Shown: in pieces, positions 32,545 to 42,344 of the stretch | Layout of the letters: every line of letters begins with the position of its first letter | How positions within the stretch are numbered: position 1 is the stretch's first letter | Source: JANYGM01 sp043764015 | GTDB lineage: Bacteria > Bacteroidota > Bacteroidia > Cytophagales > Thermonemataceae | DNA length: 64,000 nucleotides | Assembly: GCA_043764015.1 (NCBI GenBank) | Contig: JAYUKY010000059.1 | Location: 70,383 to 134,382 of the forward strand | Direction of reading: 5' to 3' | The notes under the pieces: model-generated | Told to the model about the DNA's origin: nothing | The model's database searches: none | The model's input: the letters and a program-made list of their open reading frames with translations, nothing else | Program-made: the position numbers and the translations under genes

Positions 32545-34638
32545 GTGGACAAAATTAACCTTATTTTCCCTTATTCTCCATTTTTTCTGCTTTTGTGCGT
32601 CCTTGTGGGCGTGGCGTATGCGTGGTTGCTTTACTCAAAACAGTATAATTGGTCTAAAAAAGTAAATTATACGTTGGCTGCTTTGCGTGGCACTTTCGTA
32701 ACGCTTATTTGCCTGCTTTTACTTGCACCAATAGTGAGGAAAATCAAAAATGATGAAGAAAAACCTACTATTGTTTTTGCAATAGACAACTCTGAATCTC
32801 TCAAAATGTCTGCTGATACTGCTTTTTTGAAGAAAAAAATGCAAGAAATCAATAATATCAAAGATAAATTAGAAAAAAATGATATTTTGACAGATGTACA
32901 GTTTTTAGATGATAATTCTGGTAATAATTCTAACAAAAATAATCTTCTAAATACTAAATACAACCTCCAGAGTTCTAATTTGGGTAAAATCTTATCTGAT
33001 GTAGAAAGCAGTTACGAAAACCGCAACCTTGACCGTATTGTTTTGGTGTCTGACGGCATTCATAATCAGGGTGTTTCTCCTACCTTCCAATCTTATAATA
33101 ATCCTATTATTACGGTTGGTTTAGGTGATACTATTGCTAAAAAAGACCTCAAAATACAAACGCTTTTCTGTAACAAATTAGCGTATCTGGGTAATGATTT
33201 TCCTATTGTGGCAGAAATCCAAAATAATGGCTATGATGACCGTATTGTGGCAGTTTCTTTGCTGCAAAATGGCTCTGCTATCTCTACACAAAATATTCGT
33301 ATAAAAAAAGATGACATTTCAGAAGTGAATTTTGTGGCAAAAGCAGCACAAAAAGGACTTCAAAGGTATAGCGTTTCCGTACAAGTTTTGGAAAATGAAA
33401 TAAGTACACAAAACAACATCAGAGATGCGTATGTGGAAGTTATTGATGGAAAAGAGAAGATTTTGTTGCTTGCTTATGCGCCTCACCCAGACCTAAAAGC
33501 TTTGCGTGCTATCATTGAAAAAAACGAAAATTATAGCTTTGAATTATGTGTAGTGGGCATTCATACACCAAAAGAAGCACGTTATGATTTGGTTATTGCG
33601 CATCAAATTCCTGATTTACAAAATGGTGGTACTGATATCCTTTCAAAATACAAGAAATTGGGCGTACCAGTTTTTTATATTTTGGGCGAACAGAGTAATT
33701 TGGGGGCATTTTCTGCACAAAATGATGTAATTGCTACCTCTGCACGCACAGGGCAAAGTGATAATGTTTTGGGTGCATTTAATCCTAATTTTACCAAATT
33801 TAGCTATAATATTGAGGCTTTGAGTATTTTGAGCAAACTTCCGCCTTTGAGTGTGCCTTACGGAGATTATCAAACCAAAAATAATAGTGATATTGTTCTT
33901 TTCCAGCAAGTTGGCAATATTATTACTAAAAAACCATTGCTTGCTATTAATAGTAATAAATCCTCTAAATCTGCAGTTTTGGCAGGTGAGGGCTTGTGGC
34001 GTTGGAGACTTGAAGAATATGATTTGACAGATAAACAAGAAGTTTTAGATGATTTTTTTCTTAAAATAATACAATTTTTATCATCAAAAGAAGATACTAG
34101 AAAACTACGAGTTTTCACGACAGAAAATGAGTATTTATCTTATGAAAAAGTCGTTTTTGAGGCGGAATCTTACAATGATGTTTTTGAGAAAATCTATAAT
34201 ACAAAAGTAAATTTGAGCATTGTAAATGAAGCTGGGCAAAGTTTCCCTTATAACTTTGTGATAGCGCAGGGAAGCAGCCGTTTTGAGGTTTCAGGACTTC
34301 CAAAGGGCGTTTACCGCTACAAAGCATCAGCTAATATCTTAGGGAAATTAGAGGTTGCGGCAGGAGAATTTACTATCAAAGATTTGCAATTAGAGGCACT
34401 TAATACTACAGCAGACCACCAACTTTTGCGCCAACTTTCAGACCAAACACAAGGTAAATTCTTTCATATAAACCAGTTAGAAAGTTTGGAAAAAGAACTT
34501 TTATCAAAAAGAAAACCAAACAAACTCACCAGCACAGAAGAAATGCTTGAAATAATCCACTTGCGTTGGTTATTTTTCCTTATTGTGCTTTTAGCGTCTA
34601 TTGAGTGGGTTACTAGAAAATATTTGGGAAGCTACTAA
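32545..34638 (+). CDS. Membrane protein with VWA-like domain (Bacteroidota conserved)
   Basis: From the GTG start, 697 residues are predicted. Two N-terminal spans (about 10-30, PYSPFFLLLCVLVGVAYAWLLY; 44-62, LRGTFVTLICLLLLAPIV) precede a von Willebrand A-like region. That region has a MIDAS-like DNSESLKMS, then RIVLVSDGIHNQG. The remainder is a beta-rich periplasmic segment. The C-terminal span is about 676-692 (LRWLFFLIVLLASIEWV). The layout fits Bacteroidota proteins related to BatA-like VWA families of unknown role. GTG at 32545 is preferred to ATG at 32473, whose 24 extra residues are encoded by the heptamer repeat. The start remains somewhat uncertain. Confidence 0.78.
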   Translation: MDKINLIFPYSPFFLLLCVLVGVAYAWLLYSKQYNWSKKVNYTLAALRGTFVTLICLLLLAPIVRKIKNDEEKPTIVFAIDNSESLKMSADTAFLKKKMQEINNIKDKLEKNDILTDVQFLDDNSGNNSNKNNLLNTKYNLQSSNLGKILSDVESSYENRNLDRIVLVSDGIHNQGVSPTFQSYNNPIITVGLGDTIAKKDLKIQTLFCNKLAYLGNDFPIVAEIQNNGYDDRIVAVSLLQNGSAISTQNIRIKKDDISEVNFVAKAAQKGLQRYSVSVQVLENEISTQNNIRDAYVEVIDGKEKILLLAYAPHPDLKALRAIIEKNENYSFELCVVGIHTPKEARYDLVIAHQIPDLQNGGTDILSKYKKLGVPVFYILGEQSNLGAFSAQNDVIATSARTGQSDNVLGAFNPNFTKFSYNIEALSILSKLPPLSVPYGDYQTKNNSDIVLFQQVGNIITKKPLLAINSNKSSKSAVLAGEGLWRWRLEEYDLTDKQEVLDDFFLKIIQFLSSKEDTRKLRVFTTENEYLSYEKVVFEAESYNDVFEKIYNTKVNLSIVNEAGQSFPYNFVIAQGSSRFEVSGLPKGVYRYKASANILGKLEVAAGEFTIKDLQLEALNTTADHQLLRQLSDQTQGKFFHINQLESLEKELLSKRKPNKLTSTEEMLEIIHLRWLFFLIVLLASIEWVTRKYLGSY

Positions 34639-34702
34639 ATCAATTACGAATTATCAATTACGAATTACGAGAAATACAAATAAAAAGCAACTATGCAACA
34701 AA

Positions 34703-34762
34703 ACCTAGTCGTAAGTGTCCTACTACGACTGCAAAACAGTGTATTGAGCGTCCCGCTCCTTT
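34703..34762 (+). terminator. Hairpins downstream of the VWA-like gene
   Basis: AGTCGTA..TACGACT (about 34711-34734) is followed by GAGCG-TCC-CGCTC and CTTTTT at about 34745-34762, a good intrinsic terminator before the kinase gene. Confidence 0.7.
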
Positions 34763-34837
34763 TTGCGACAAATAAATAACTTAATAATCAAGGTTTTATA
34801 TTCGTACTTTGTACCTCTTATTTCGTACCTTTTCCCT

Positions 34838-37800
34838 ATGCAACACAAAAAATACCTTTTTTTTACGCTGTTTTTCTTCATTATTGCGCTTAGTTTGCGG
34901 TATTTTTGGTATGAAGTAACCCAAAAAAGTAATGAAGATGGTTATGTACAAATTATTCAGCAAAATGTGCAAAAAGAATTAGAAATAGTTGCACAAGAAG
35001 CCACACAAATTAAGAAAAATTTTCAGGAGAATAATTATAGTTTACTAGTGGATTTGAGTAAAAAACAAAAGTATCATTTTTATATTTTTAAGAATAAAAA
35101 AATGATATTTTGGTCAGACCACCGTTTCGTGCCAGACTACAAAGATATTGCAGGAAAATACAAAAACCAGTTTTTTACGCTATTACAAGGTGATTTTATT
35201 GTCTTCCAAGATGGAATGATGACTGGTGGCAATAGTGAAATAGAAATATTTATTTTTGTCCCTGTTTATCAAAAATTTGATATAGAAAACGCCTATCTCA
35301 AATCCAGCTATAATCCAAACATTATTCCCAATACGGAAATACGCCTATCTTATAGCCCTAATCAAAATAAAAAATTTAATATTGCCGCTACTGATGCCAG
35401 TTTTTTGTTTGCTGTACAATCAGTGCAAAAAGCACAAGCACCAAGTAAGATTTTGCTGCAAATTGCTGTTTTATTTGGCATTTTAGGAGCTATAACTTTG
35501 GGTTTTCAAGTGAATTATTGGTATTGGAAACTCAAAAGTAGCGGACATTACCGTTATGGAGTACTTTTGCTGATTTTGTATCTGCTTGCTATACGTATTC
35601 CAATGCTTGAGATGATGCTCCCTTTTGATGTAATAGAATGGGAACTTTTTAATCCAAAATACTATGCCTCTTCTTATTTTGCACCAAATTTGGGTGATTT
35701 TTTCCTAAATACTTTTTGTGTGGTGATGTTGATGTTTAATATACTCAAAAATTATCATAACTCTCGTACCTACCTGTATATTGTCCAAAAACTGCCCTAT
35801 TTGTTGCGTTATAGCATTTCTTTAGTGCTTGTGTCGGTTACGTATTTGTCTTTGTATGGTGTTTTTTATGTGATGAGTACAGTTTATCTTCATTCTCAAA
35901 TTGTGCTGGATATTTCTCAAAACATTGATTTATCCTATTTTAAAGTGGTTTTCTTGCTAGTTTTTGCAATGAGTAGCATTATTTTCTTTATTGTTACTAA
36001 TATTGTTGTAAGAATTTTTATTAGAATAAATAAAAAAAATATTTTCCAAGTAATTCCTTCTTGGCTTGGCGGAACGCTAATTTATGTGCTTTTGAGCCAT
36101 TGGGCAGGGATTTATTATATTTTTGTGGTGATTATTGGAGCTATTTATTTTCTAGTGGCGTTGTATTTGCTTTTACCAAAATATTTGTACCGTTTTCGTT
36201 ATTTGACTTCAATTTATTTGTTTTTGGCATCTTTCGTGTGTGCAAGCGTGGGAACGTATGCTATCTATGTTTTTGGTGAAAACAGGATAGATATTGAGAA
36301 GAAAAAGTACGCTGAAACCCTCTTAGAAGAGAAAGACCCTTATACAGAGTTCATTTTGGAGGAGGCACACAACGACATCAATAAAGATGAAAATATCAAA
36401 CAGATTTTTCTTAGTCCTTTTCAGCCCAAACAACTTGTAAGACAACGAGTTAGACGTTTTTTGAGTAATACGCTTGAAAAATATCAAACGCAAATTCATA
36501 TTTTTGATGTAACTGGGAAGTCGGTGGATAACCCCACTTTACCAACTTTTTTGGATTTTTCTAAGAAATATAATAAAGCAAAATTCAAAACAGACAAAGC
36601 AAATACCTACTTTGTGAGTGAAAATAACGCCATAGAAGCCCAAATTGGCGACAATATTCTCAAAGAATACCTTAATTTTATTGAAATAAAACAAGATTCT
36701 AGCCTGCTTGGTTACATAATTATTGACCTCAAACAGGCAAAACATTCGCCTAATAACCTTACGCCAGAACTTCTCATAAAGCAGCAATACAGACAAGGAG
36801 AAGAGTTTTATAAGTATGATTATGCTATATATGTAAATAACCGCATTTCTTATTCTCGTGGAAATTATAACTATGAAAAAGATTTTAGTCCTACGTGGTT
36901 CAATTTGTCTTCTTTGTATCAAGAAGGTTTAACTGTTGCTAATCATAAGCATTTTGCTATGAAATCTGATAATCAAAATATTGATAATCAAGAAGTTAAG
37001 AAAGATAACCAACTAAATAATCAAAAAGATAATCAGCAAATTAAGCAAGTTGTTATTTCATCTGATAGATACACATTAAAAAATATTTTTGCTAATTTTT
37101 CTTTATTATTTTTAATTCTAGCACTTATTGTTTTTATTTTGGTGCTTTTGTATGCTATGCGTAATAAGTATTCAAAAATGAGTGTCAATTTTTCTACAAG
37201 AATTCAGATTTATCTTAATATTGCGTTTTTTTTGCCTCTTATTGTAGTGAGTATCATTACTTTAAGTTTATTTAGTGCATCTTATGAACAAGATTTGAGT
37301 AATAATTTTATCAATAAAGCAGAAAGTGTATCTAATAGTATCAATGCAGATTTACAACGCTTTCAAAATCAGCAATTTATCAGTAAAGAACAACTATCAA
37401 CAGAACTAAATAACCTCTCTGCGTATGCACAAGCAGACCTTAATCTTTTTGATATACAAGGGCATCTCATAGCTTCTTCACAACCAGCTATTTATGATAA
37501 TAATATTCTCTCAAAAATGCTTAATCCGCTTGTTTATGCCTCTTTTATTGAGCAAAAAGAAAAAAGTTTGTTGCTTTCAGAGTCTATTGGACTACTAAAT
37601 TATAAAACTGTTTATGTGGCGGTACGTTCTTTTGACAATAATGCCCTTTTAGGCATATTGAGTGTGCCTTTTTTTGATTCTGAAGAAGAAAGAGATAAGA
37701 AAATTATCAATATTTTGGCAACAATTATCAATATTTTTACAGGGATTTTTATTATATTTTTAATTTTTTCTTACTTTGCTTCTCGTTTGCTTACTGTTCC

Positions 37801-38647
37801 GTTGCAACTTATCACTCAAAAAATCAGAAAAACAAGTTTAAATAAATATAATGAACCGCTTGTATGGGCTTCTGATGATGAAATTGGGTTGCTTGTGGGC
37901 GAGTATAACCGTATGTTAGTGAACTTGGAAGATAGCAAGGAGGCACTTAGTCGTAGCGAAAAAGAGTCTGCGTGGCGTGAAATGGCTAAACAAGTAGCTC
38001 ACGAGATAAAAAACCCTCTTACGCCTATGAAACTCACTTTGCAACACCTGCAAATGAAGATAAATAGACAAGATTCTGACCTCAAAAACCTTATAGAAAA
38101 GCCATTTGCTACTATTTTGACACAAATAGATACGCTTAGTGATATTGCGTCTTCTTTTGCCTCTTTTGCAAAAATGCCCATTCCAAAAAGTGAAAATTTT
38201 GATATTGCTAAAAATCTTCATAAAATCATTGACTTACACAAAGAAAACAACCAAATAAGCATTTCAAGCCATATTTTAGAAAATCAAAAAGATAGTATTT
38301 GTATGGTGCGAGGGGACCAGCAACTTACTGGGCAAATCTTCAATAACCTTATTATCAATGCAATACAAGCCATTCAAGGCGACAAACAACCACAAATAGT
38401 AGTACATCTCAAAATTACGGAAAAAGGTTTTGCACGTGTGCAAATACAAGACAATGGCAGTGGTATAGATGAAGAGATACAAAATAAAGTTTTTATGCCC
38501 AATTTTAGTACCAAAACTACGGGTTCTGGGATTGGTTTGGCACTCGCAAAACGTGGAATAGAACACGCAGGAGGACAAATTTGGTTTGAAACAGTCGTAG
38601 GAAAAGGAACAAGTTTTTTTGTAGAATTGCCACTTAGTAGTGTCTAA
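34838..38647 (+). CDS. Large membrane sensor histidine kinase (NtrY-like)
   Basis: This 1269-residue kinase has a first span (about 6-24, LFFTLFFFIIALSLRYFWY), a long periplasmic domain (about 25-200), a cluster of about eight spans (about 205-485), and a second extracytoplasmic region. A last pair of spans (about 745-765 and 965-985) leads to a HAMP domain and the kinase. H1055 (KQVAHEIKNPLTPMKLTLQHLQ) is the phospho-acceptor. N, G1 and G2 boxes are FNNLIINAIQAIQG, QDNGSGIDEE and TGSGIGLALAKRG. No response regulator gene is adjacent. The ATG at 34838 is preferred over 34763 since the intervening codons come from the TTCGTAC-type repeat. NtrY-type nitrogen or envelope signalling is inferred only by fold. 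Confidence 0.9.
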   Translation: MQHKKYLFFTLFFFIIALSLRYFWYEVTQKSNEDGYVQIIQQNVQKELEIVAQEATQIKKNFQENNYSLLVDLSKKQKYHFYIFKNKKMIFWSDHRFVPDYKDIAGKYKNQFFTLLQGDFIVFQDGMMTGGNSEIEIFIFVPVYQKFDIENAYLKSSYNPNIIPNTEIRLSYSPNQNKKFNIAATDASFLFAVQSVQKAQAPSKILLQIAVLFGILGAITLGFQVNYWYWKLKSSGHYRYGVLLLILYLLAIRIPMLEMMLPFDVIEWELFNPKYYASSYFAPNLGDFFLNTFCVVMLMFNILKNYHNSRTYLYIVQKLPYLLRYSISLVLVSVTYLSLYGVFYVMSTVYLHSQIVLDISQNIDLSYFKVVFLLVFAMSSIIFFIVTNIVVRIFIRINKKNIFQVIPSWLGGTLIYVLLSHWAGIYYIFVVIIGAIYFLVALYLLLPKYLYRFRYLTSIYLFLASFVCASVGTYAIYVFGENRIDIEKKKYAETLLEEKDPYTEFILEEAHNDINKDENIKQIFLSPFQPKQLVRQRVRRFLSNTLEKYQTQIHIFDVTGKSVDNPTLPTFLDFSKKYNKAKFKTDKANTYFVSENNAIEAQIGDNILKEYLNFIEIKQDSSLLGYIIIDLKQAKHSPNNLTPELLIKQQYRQGEEFYKYDYAIYVNNRISYSRGNYNYEKDFSPTWFNLSSLYQEGLTVANHKHFAMKSDNQNIDNQEVKKDNQLNNQKDNQQIKQVVISSDRYTLKNIFANFSLLFLILALIVFILVLLYAMRNKYSKMSVNFSTRIQIYLNIAFFLPLIVVSIITLSLFSASYEQDLSNNFINKAESVSNSINADLQRFQNQQFISKEQLSTELNNLSAYAQADLNLFDIQGHLIASSQPAIYDNNILSKMLNPLVYASFIEQKEKSLLLSESIGLLNYKTVYVAVRSFDNNALLGILSVPFFDSEEERDKKIINILATIINIFTGIFIIFLIFSYFASRLLTVPLQLITQKIRKTSLNKYNEPLVWASDDEIGLLVGEYNRMLVNLEDSKEALSRSEKESAWREMAKQVAHEIKNPLTPMKLTLQHLQMKINRQDSDLKNLIEKPFATILTQIDTLSDIASSFASFAKMPIPKSENFDIAKNLHKIIDLHKENNQISISSHILENQKDSICMVRGDQQLTGQIFNNLIINAIQAIQGDKQPQIVVHLKITEKGFARVQIQDNGSGIDEEIQNKVFMPNFSTKTTGSGIGLALAKRGIEHAGGQIWFETVVGKGTSFFVELPLSSV

Positions 38648-38795
38648 ACTTCCTTCACCTTTTTAGCTAAAAATCTAAATTAAATCAAAAAAAATATAAT
38701 TTTTAAGGAGTTTTTTTTATATTTACACTTTCAATAAAAGAATTGCTAAAAAAATATTAACCATCTATTTGACTTCATTTTACGAATAAAAACTT

Positions 38796-41045
38796 ATGCT
38801 AGACATCAAACAACGCTTTTTAGACGCTTGCCGTGAGGGAAATATTGACCTTATTGATGACTTTTTGGAGGAAGGAATTAGCCCAAATACAATGGATAAA
38901 GATGGCAAAACTGCCTTGATGCTTGCGTGTATCAACCTTCATAATGATTATGTTGTCAAAATGTTGTTAGAAAATGGTGCTAATATCTACGCCCAAGACA
39001 TCAACGGCAAAACTGCCCTAGATTATGCCATAGAACATAAAAATGAAGATGCAGAAATACTCATAAAAATTCATCACCCTAGTTTTGTAGGAATTTCGGA
39101 GCATCAACAGCGTACTGCAACTATCACAGGAGACCCTAGTGCCGTTATTTTGAAAGAAAGTAAAATAGAAAAAAGTACAGAAAAATCTTCTGAAAATAAA
39201 AATACTGCCCATAATTCCTCTAATTCCATTACTGAAAAAACGTTGCAAGTGCGTGAGTATGAAACAATTATTGCTTTTTGTGACGAACTCAAAGGAATTG
39301 ATAGTACACTAAGACCTTTTCTTTATTTTAAGAAAGCAGAGGCACTTTTTGCACTTGGGAAAAAAGATGAAGCCACAAAAGTAATGAATATTACGCAACA
39401 TATTTTTGAGGAATCTTACGGAAATATTGAAAATGCCAAAAACTGGAGCAAAGATACAAGCCATTTATACCTAAAAATAATTGCACATCTTGCTGAAATC
39501 AATAAAAATAACCTCCAAAAATCTCTTTGGTTGTATAATGAAGCCTATCATTTGAGCCAAGAGCCAGAACAAAAATATGAGTTTAAGGTATCTGTAGAGA
39601 AGATTTATGAGCGTTTGGTGAATGGTTATGATAGAAGTTATAAGAAAAAATTGGTTTTTGTGGAAGAGGAATTACCTACTTTTGAGCCAAGTTTTATTCA
39701 ACCACTTGTGCAAAACAAACTAGGAATTTATGATTTTTGTGGTGTAGCTGTTCAGAAAAGCATTTTATATGTGGCACACCCACTCAAAAAACTTTCTTAT
39801 TTGCCTTATCAAAACGCTGAAAATGTACTTTTTGAGGCGCAATATCAAGAGATTTTGCATATTTTGGAATGTTTGAGTGCAAAAACTATTAAAGTAACTT
39901 TTGAGAATGAAGGAGAAAATGCCACTATTTTGCAAGAGTTTTCTCCAGTCTTGAAACCATATTTGCCACCTAATTTGATGTGGTATAGTCAGTTTAATAA
40001 TTGGAAACAACTTGTTTCTAAGCGTGCAGCAGGAATTTTGAGTGCAGAAATTTCACTTTCCGCAAAAGATATTCACTTGCTAGAAAGTTTTGAATTGCAG
40101 GAAATGGACGAGGAGTTTCAGGATTTGGTAAGTTTTGGTTATCGTACCAAAAATGCTCCTACACGCAAGCGCACACGTAAAGGCAAAAATGAGCCTGCAC
40201 GTTTGAGCCTTGTTGCACCAAAAGAAGGCTTAAAAGCGTGTAAGATTTTTGTTGAGTTTGCTGATATTTCTGAACTTTTGGAAAGTATTCCGCTAGAAAA
40301 AACCTTTGTAGTACAAGAAGCACGTAATTTTTCAAGAGAACTTGCCAAAGAAGAAATACAAGAAGTAAAAGAGGAGAAATTAGAAAAAAAATCAATAGAA
40401 AATCAGCCTGAAAAAGTTGTAATTAAAGAAGAAAAACCTGCTTTGAATACTCGTGAAGAGGTGAAGGAAGTTGTTAAAATAAATGATTTGATAGGGAAGG
40501 TTTTGGAAGTCAAACCTGAAATACAATCAGAAATAAAAATAGAAGAGCCAAAAAAAGACATTCAAAAAGACATTCAAAAAGACGTTCAAAAAGAAGTTTC
40601 AAAAGAAATCTCAAAAGACATTTTCAAAGATACGAAACAAAAACCTATTTTGGAAAAAACACCTTTAGAACTTGTGAAAGAAGGTTGGGACGAGGTGGAT
40701 AGGAAAGAACTTCTTGAAGAAATACGAGAGGAAATGCGTGAGAATGACCCCAAAAGTGAGCCAGAAAAAAAGGCCTTGGAAGTCAAGTCAGAAGTTAAAA
40801 ATGAGGAAAAAATAGAAGAAAAAACGCAACCCATTGAACCAGAAATAGTTGTAAAAGAAATTAGTACAGACCCAGAAGGACTTTCACAGGAAGAACGCTA
40901 CTTTTACGAAATGCTGCAACACGCCTATCAAGATGGTAGCATCTCTGATGATGTAAGAAAAGTCTTAGAAAGACGTAGAACTCGTTTTAATATTTCTTTG
41001 GAACGTGCTAATGACCTAGAAAAAATGATGCTAAATAAAAAATAG
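38796..41045 (+). CDS. Ankyrin-repeat protein with long Lys/Glu-rich tail
   Basis: This 749-residue protein has two to three ankyrin repeats at about 3-95 (LDACREGNIDLIDDFLEEGISPNTMDKDGKTALMLACINLHNDYVVKMLLENGANIYAQDINGKTALDYAI, read here in part). A low-complexity segment follows, then a mixed alpha/beta region (about 150-470) with no recognised domain. The C-terminal 220 residues are strongly Lys/Glu-rich with EEK/EIK repeats, such as KDIQKDIQKDVQKEVSKEI. It ends in a predicted coiled coil. There is no signal peptide, so the protein is cytosolic; a scaffold role is possible. Codon use matches its neighbours. Confidence 0.75.
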   Translation: MLDIKQRFLDACREGNIDLIDDFLEEGISPNTMDKDGKTALMLACINLHNDYVVKMLLENGANIYAQDINGKTALDYAIEHKNEDAEILIKIHHPSFVGISEHQQRTATITGDPSAVILKESKIEKSTEKSSENKNTAHNSSNSITEKTLQVREYETIIAFCDELKGIDSTLRPFLYFKKAEALFALGKKDEATKVMNITQHIFEESYGNIENAKNWSKDTSHLYLKIIAHLAEINKNNLQKSLWLYNEAYHLSQEPEQKYEFKVSVEKIYERLVNGYDRSYKKKLVFVEEELPTFEPSFIQPLVQNKLGIYDFCGVAVQKSILYVAHPLKKLSYLPYQNAENVLFEAQYQEILHILECLSAKTIKVTFENEGENATILQEFSPVLKPYLPPNLMWYSQFNNWKQLVSKRAAGILSAEISLSAKDIHLLESFELQEMDEEFQDLVSFGYRTKNAPTRKRTRKGKNEPARLSLVAPKEGLKACKIFVEFADISELLESIPLEKTFVVQEARNFSRELAKEEIQEVKEEKLEKKSIENQPEKVVIKEEKPALNTREEVKEVVKINDLIGKVLEVKPEIQSEIKIEEPKKDIQKDIQKDVQKEVSKEISKDIFKDTKQKPILEKTPLELVKEGWDEVDRKELLEEIREEMRENDPKSEPEKKALEVKSEVKNEEKIEEKTQPIEPEIVVKEISTDPEGLSQEERYFYEMLQHAYQDGSISDDVRKVLERRRTRFNISLERANDLEKMMLNKK

Positions 41046-41122
41046 GTACGAAATACGAGGTACGAAATACGAAGTTTTGTATTTTCGTACCTCAAATTTC
41101 ACACTTCACACCTCACACTTCA
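41044..41122. repeat. Heptamer-type palindromic element (TACGAAA/TTCGTAC stem)
   Basis: A left arm of TACGAAA-TACGAGG-TACGAAA-TACGAAG units pairs with TTTCGTACCTC-type right-arm sequence, and TTCACACTTCACACCTCACACTTC follows. It separates the convergent ankyrin-protein and EamA genes. The EamA stop codon lies inside it, and the ankyrin gene stop is at its left edge. Confidence 0.75.
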
Positions 41123-42043
41123 AGAGGCTTTATTGACAATCACGACACCCAAAATAATTACACTCATTCCTACAAAATGTGCCAAATGGAGCGTTTCTCC
41201 TGCATACATTCCCCAGCAAACCGCTACAATAGGCACAAAATAAGTAACAGAACTTGCAAAAATAGGTGACGACATTTGTAGCATCTTATAAAACAATATA
41301 GACGACACACCAGTCCCAAAAACTCCCAAAACAACCGCATATCCCAAACTTTCGTTTGCACCTTCAACGGTAGTGAGTCTTGTAACAAAATCAGTAAAAC
41401 CAAAAAGATAAATAATAGCCAAACTGCCAATCATAGCAATAGAAACAGTCGCAATATGCACAGGATTTATTTCTGAAAGATATTTTTTGGTGATATTGAT
41501 ATTAAAACCATACAAAACCGTAGCCAAAACAACCAACAAGGCATAAGCATTAAGAGAAACTTCTCCTTTTTGGTTAATACTAATCAAAATAACGCAACCA
41601 ACAAATCCCAATAAAAGTCCTACAAACTTCATAAGTGTTGTTTTTTGCTGAAAAAACAATGCACCAACCACAAAAGTAAAACAAGGCGTAAGAGAATTGA
41701 GTATTCCAGAACTTGAGCTATCTATGTGCATTTGCGCTGCCGTAAACAAAAACGCAGGAATAAAACTACCCAACATTCCAGAGAGAAAGAAAAATTTGAG
41801 CTTGTTTTTTGGTACTTTTTGTATATGAAAAACTGCCATTCCTATCACGACCACCCACGCAGAAGCCATACGCAAAGCCGCTACTTGTTCAGATGAATAC
41901 ACACGCAAGGCTTGCTTCATAAGTATAAAAGAAGTTCCCCAAATAAAAGCTAGTACCACAAAAATAACCCAAACAATATTTTGTATGCGTTCTTTTGCGG
42001 GCTTTTCTATAGTTTTTTGTGTTAATTTTGTATTAATTGTCAT
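41120..42043 (-). CDS. EamA/DMT-type transporter
   Basis: This 307-residue inner-membrane protein has ten predicted spans in two five-helix EamA repeats: FVVLAFIWGTSFILMKQAL at the start, and ILNSLTPCFTFVVGALFF through VGLLLGFVGCVILI in the first repeat. The second repeat contains LATVLYGFNINITKKYL, and it closes with MSVIILGVVIVNKAS. DMT transporters export small metabolites such as amino acids or nucleosides; the substrate here is unknown. It follows the PFG-repeat microgene on the same strand but a terminator lies between them. Confidence 0.92.
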   Translation of the reverse strand: MTINTKLTQKTIEKPAKERIQNIVWVIFVVLAFIWGTSFILMKQALRVYSSEQVAALRMASAWVVVIGMAVFHIQKVPKNKLKFFFLSGMLGSFIPAFLFTAAQMHIDSSSSGILNSLTPCFTFVVGALFFQQKTTLMKFVGLLLGFVGCVILISINQKGEVSLNAYALLVVLATVLYGFNINITKKYLSEINPVHIATVSIAMIGSLAIIYLFGFTDFVTRLTTVEGANESLGYAVVLGVFGTGVSSILFYKMLQMSSPIFASSVTYFVPIVAVCWGMYAGETLHLAHFVGMSVIILGVVIVNKAS

Positions 42044-42100
42044 AAATTTTTATCATAAGATTATAGTAGATTGCACTTAAACAGAGTGCAAAGGAACGCA

Positions 42101-42134
42101 AAAAAATCCAACTTATTGCTAAGTTGGATTTTTT
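42101..42134 (-). terminator. Strong hairpin terminator of the 20-aa PFG microgene
   Basis: A perfect 14-bp stem (42101-42114 with 42121-42134, loop ATTGCT) contains AAAAAATCCAACTT and its complement, with T-runs on both strands. On the minus strand it ends the microgene transcript 30 nt after the stop and before the EamA gene. Confidence 0.9.
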
Positions 42135-42164
42135 AATTTTTTCGTTAAAATAATCTTTTGAAGA

Positions 42165-42227
42165 TTATTTTGTTCCAAATGGTTTGCCAAACGGCATTCC
42201 AAAAGGGTTTCCAAACGGAGTTTTCAT
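42165..42227 (-). CDS. 20-aa microprotein with PFG repeats
   Basis: The ORF encodes MKTPFGNPFGMPFGKPFGTK, a peptide built of four Pro-Phe-Gly units. It is flanked by a consensus promoter (42270-42301) and a strong terminator (42101-42134), so the transcript is expected to be about 160 nt. No family is recognised. The repeated PFG would give an amphipathic, turn-rich peptide. The alternative is that this is a structural RNA with chance coding; the neat promoter-to-terminator unit and intact ATG to TAA frame favour a real gene only moderately. Confidence 0.5.
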   Translation of the reverse strand: MKTPFGNPFGMPFGKPFGTK

Positions 42228-42269
42228 AGTTTTTTCTATTTTAGGTGAGTTAAGTAACTGATAACACCG

Positions 42270-42301
42270 CAAATATACAAACTATATTCGGAACTAACAA
42301 A
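42270..42301 (-). promoter_or_regulatory. Consensus promoter of the PFG microgene
   Basis: On the minus strand TTTG (42298-42301) and TATATTTG (42270-42277) lie 20 nt apart, matching the Bacteroidota -33/-7 form. Transcription should start near 42263, leaving a leader of about 36 nt. Confidence 0.8.
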
Positions 42302-42344
42302 TATTTTCCAAATTTTATTTTGAAGAATGTTTCTTATGATTTCA

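Noticed and set aside
34763..34837. N-terminal extension of the kinase from the ATG at 34763
   Set aside because: The 25 extra residues are encoded by the TTCGTAC-type repeat and precede a normal membrane-anchor start at 34838.
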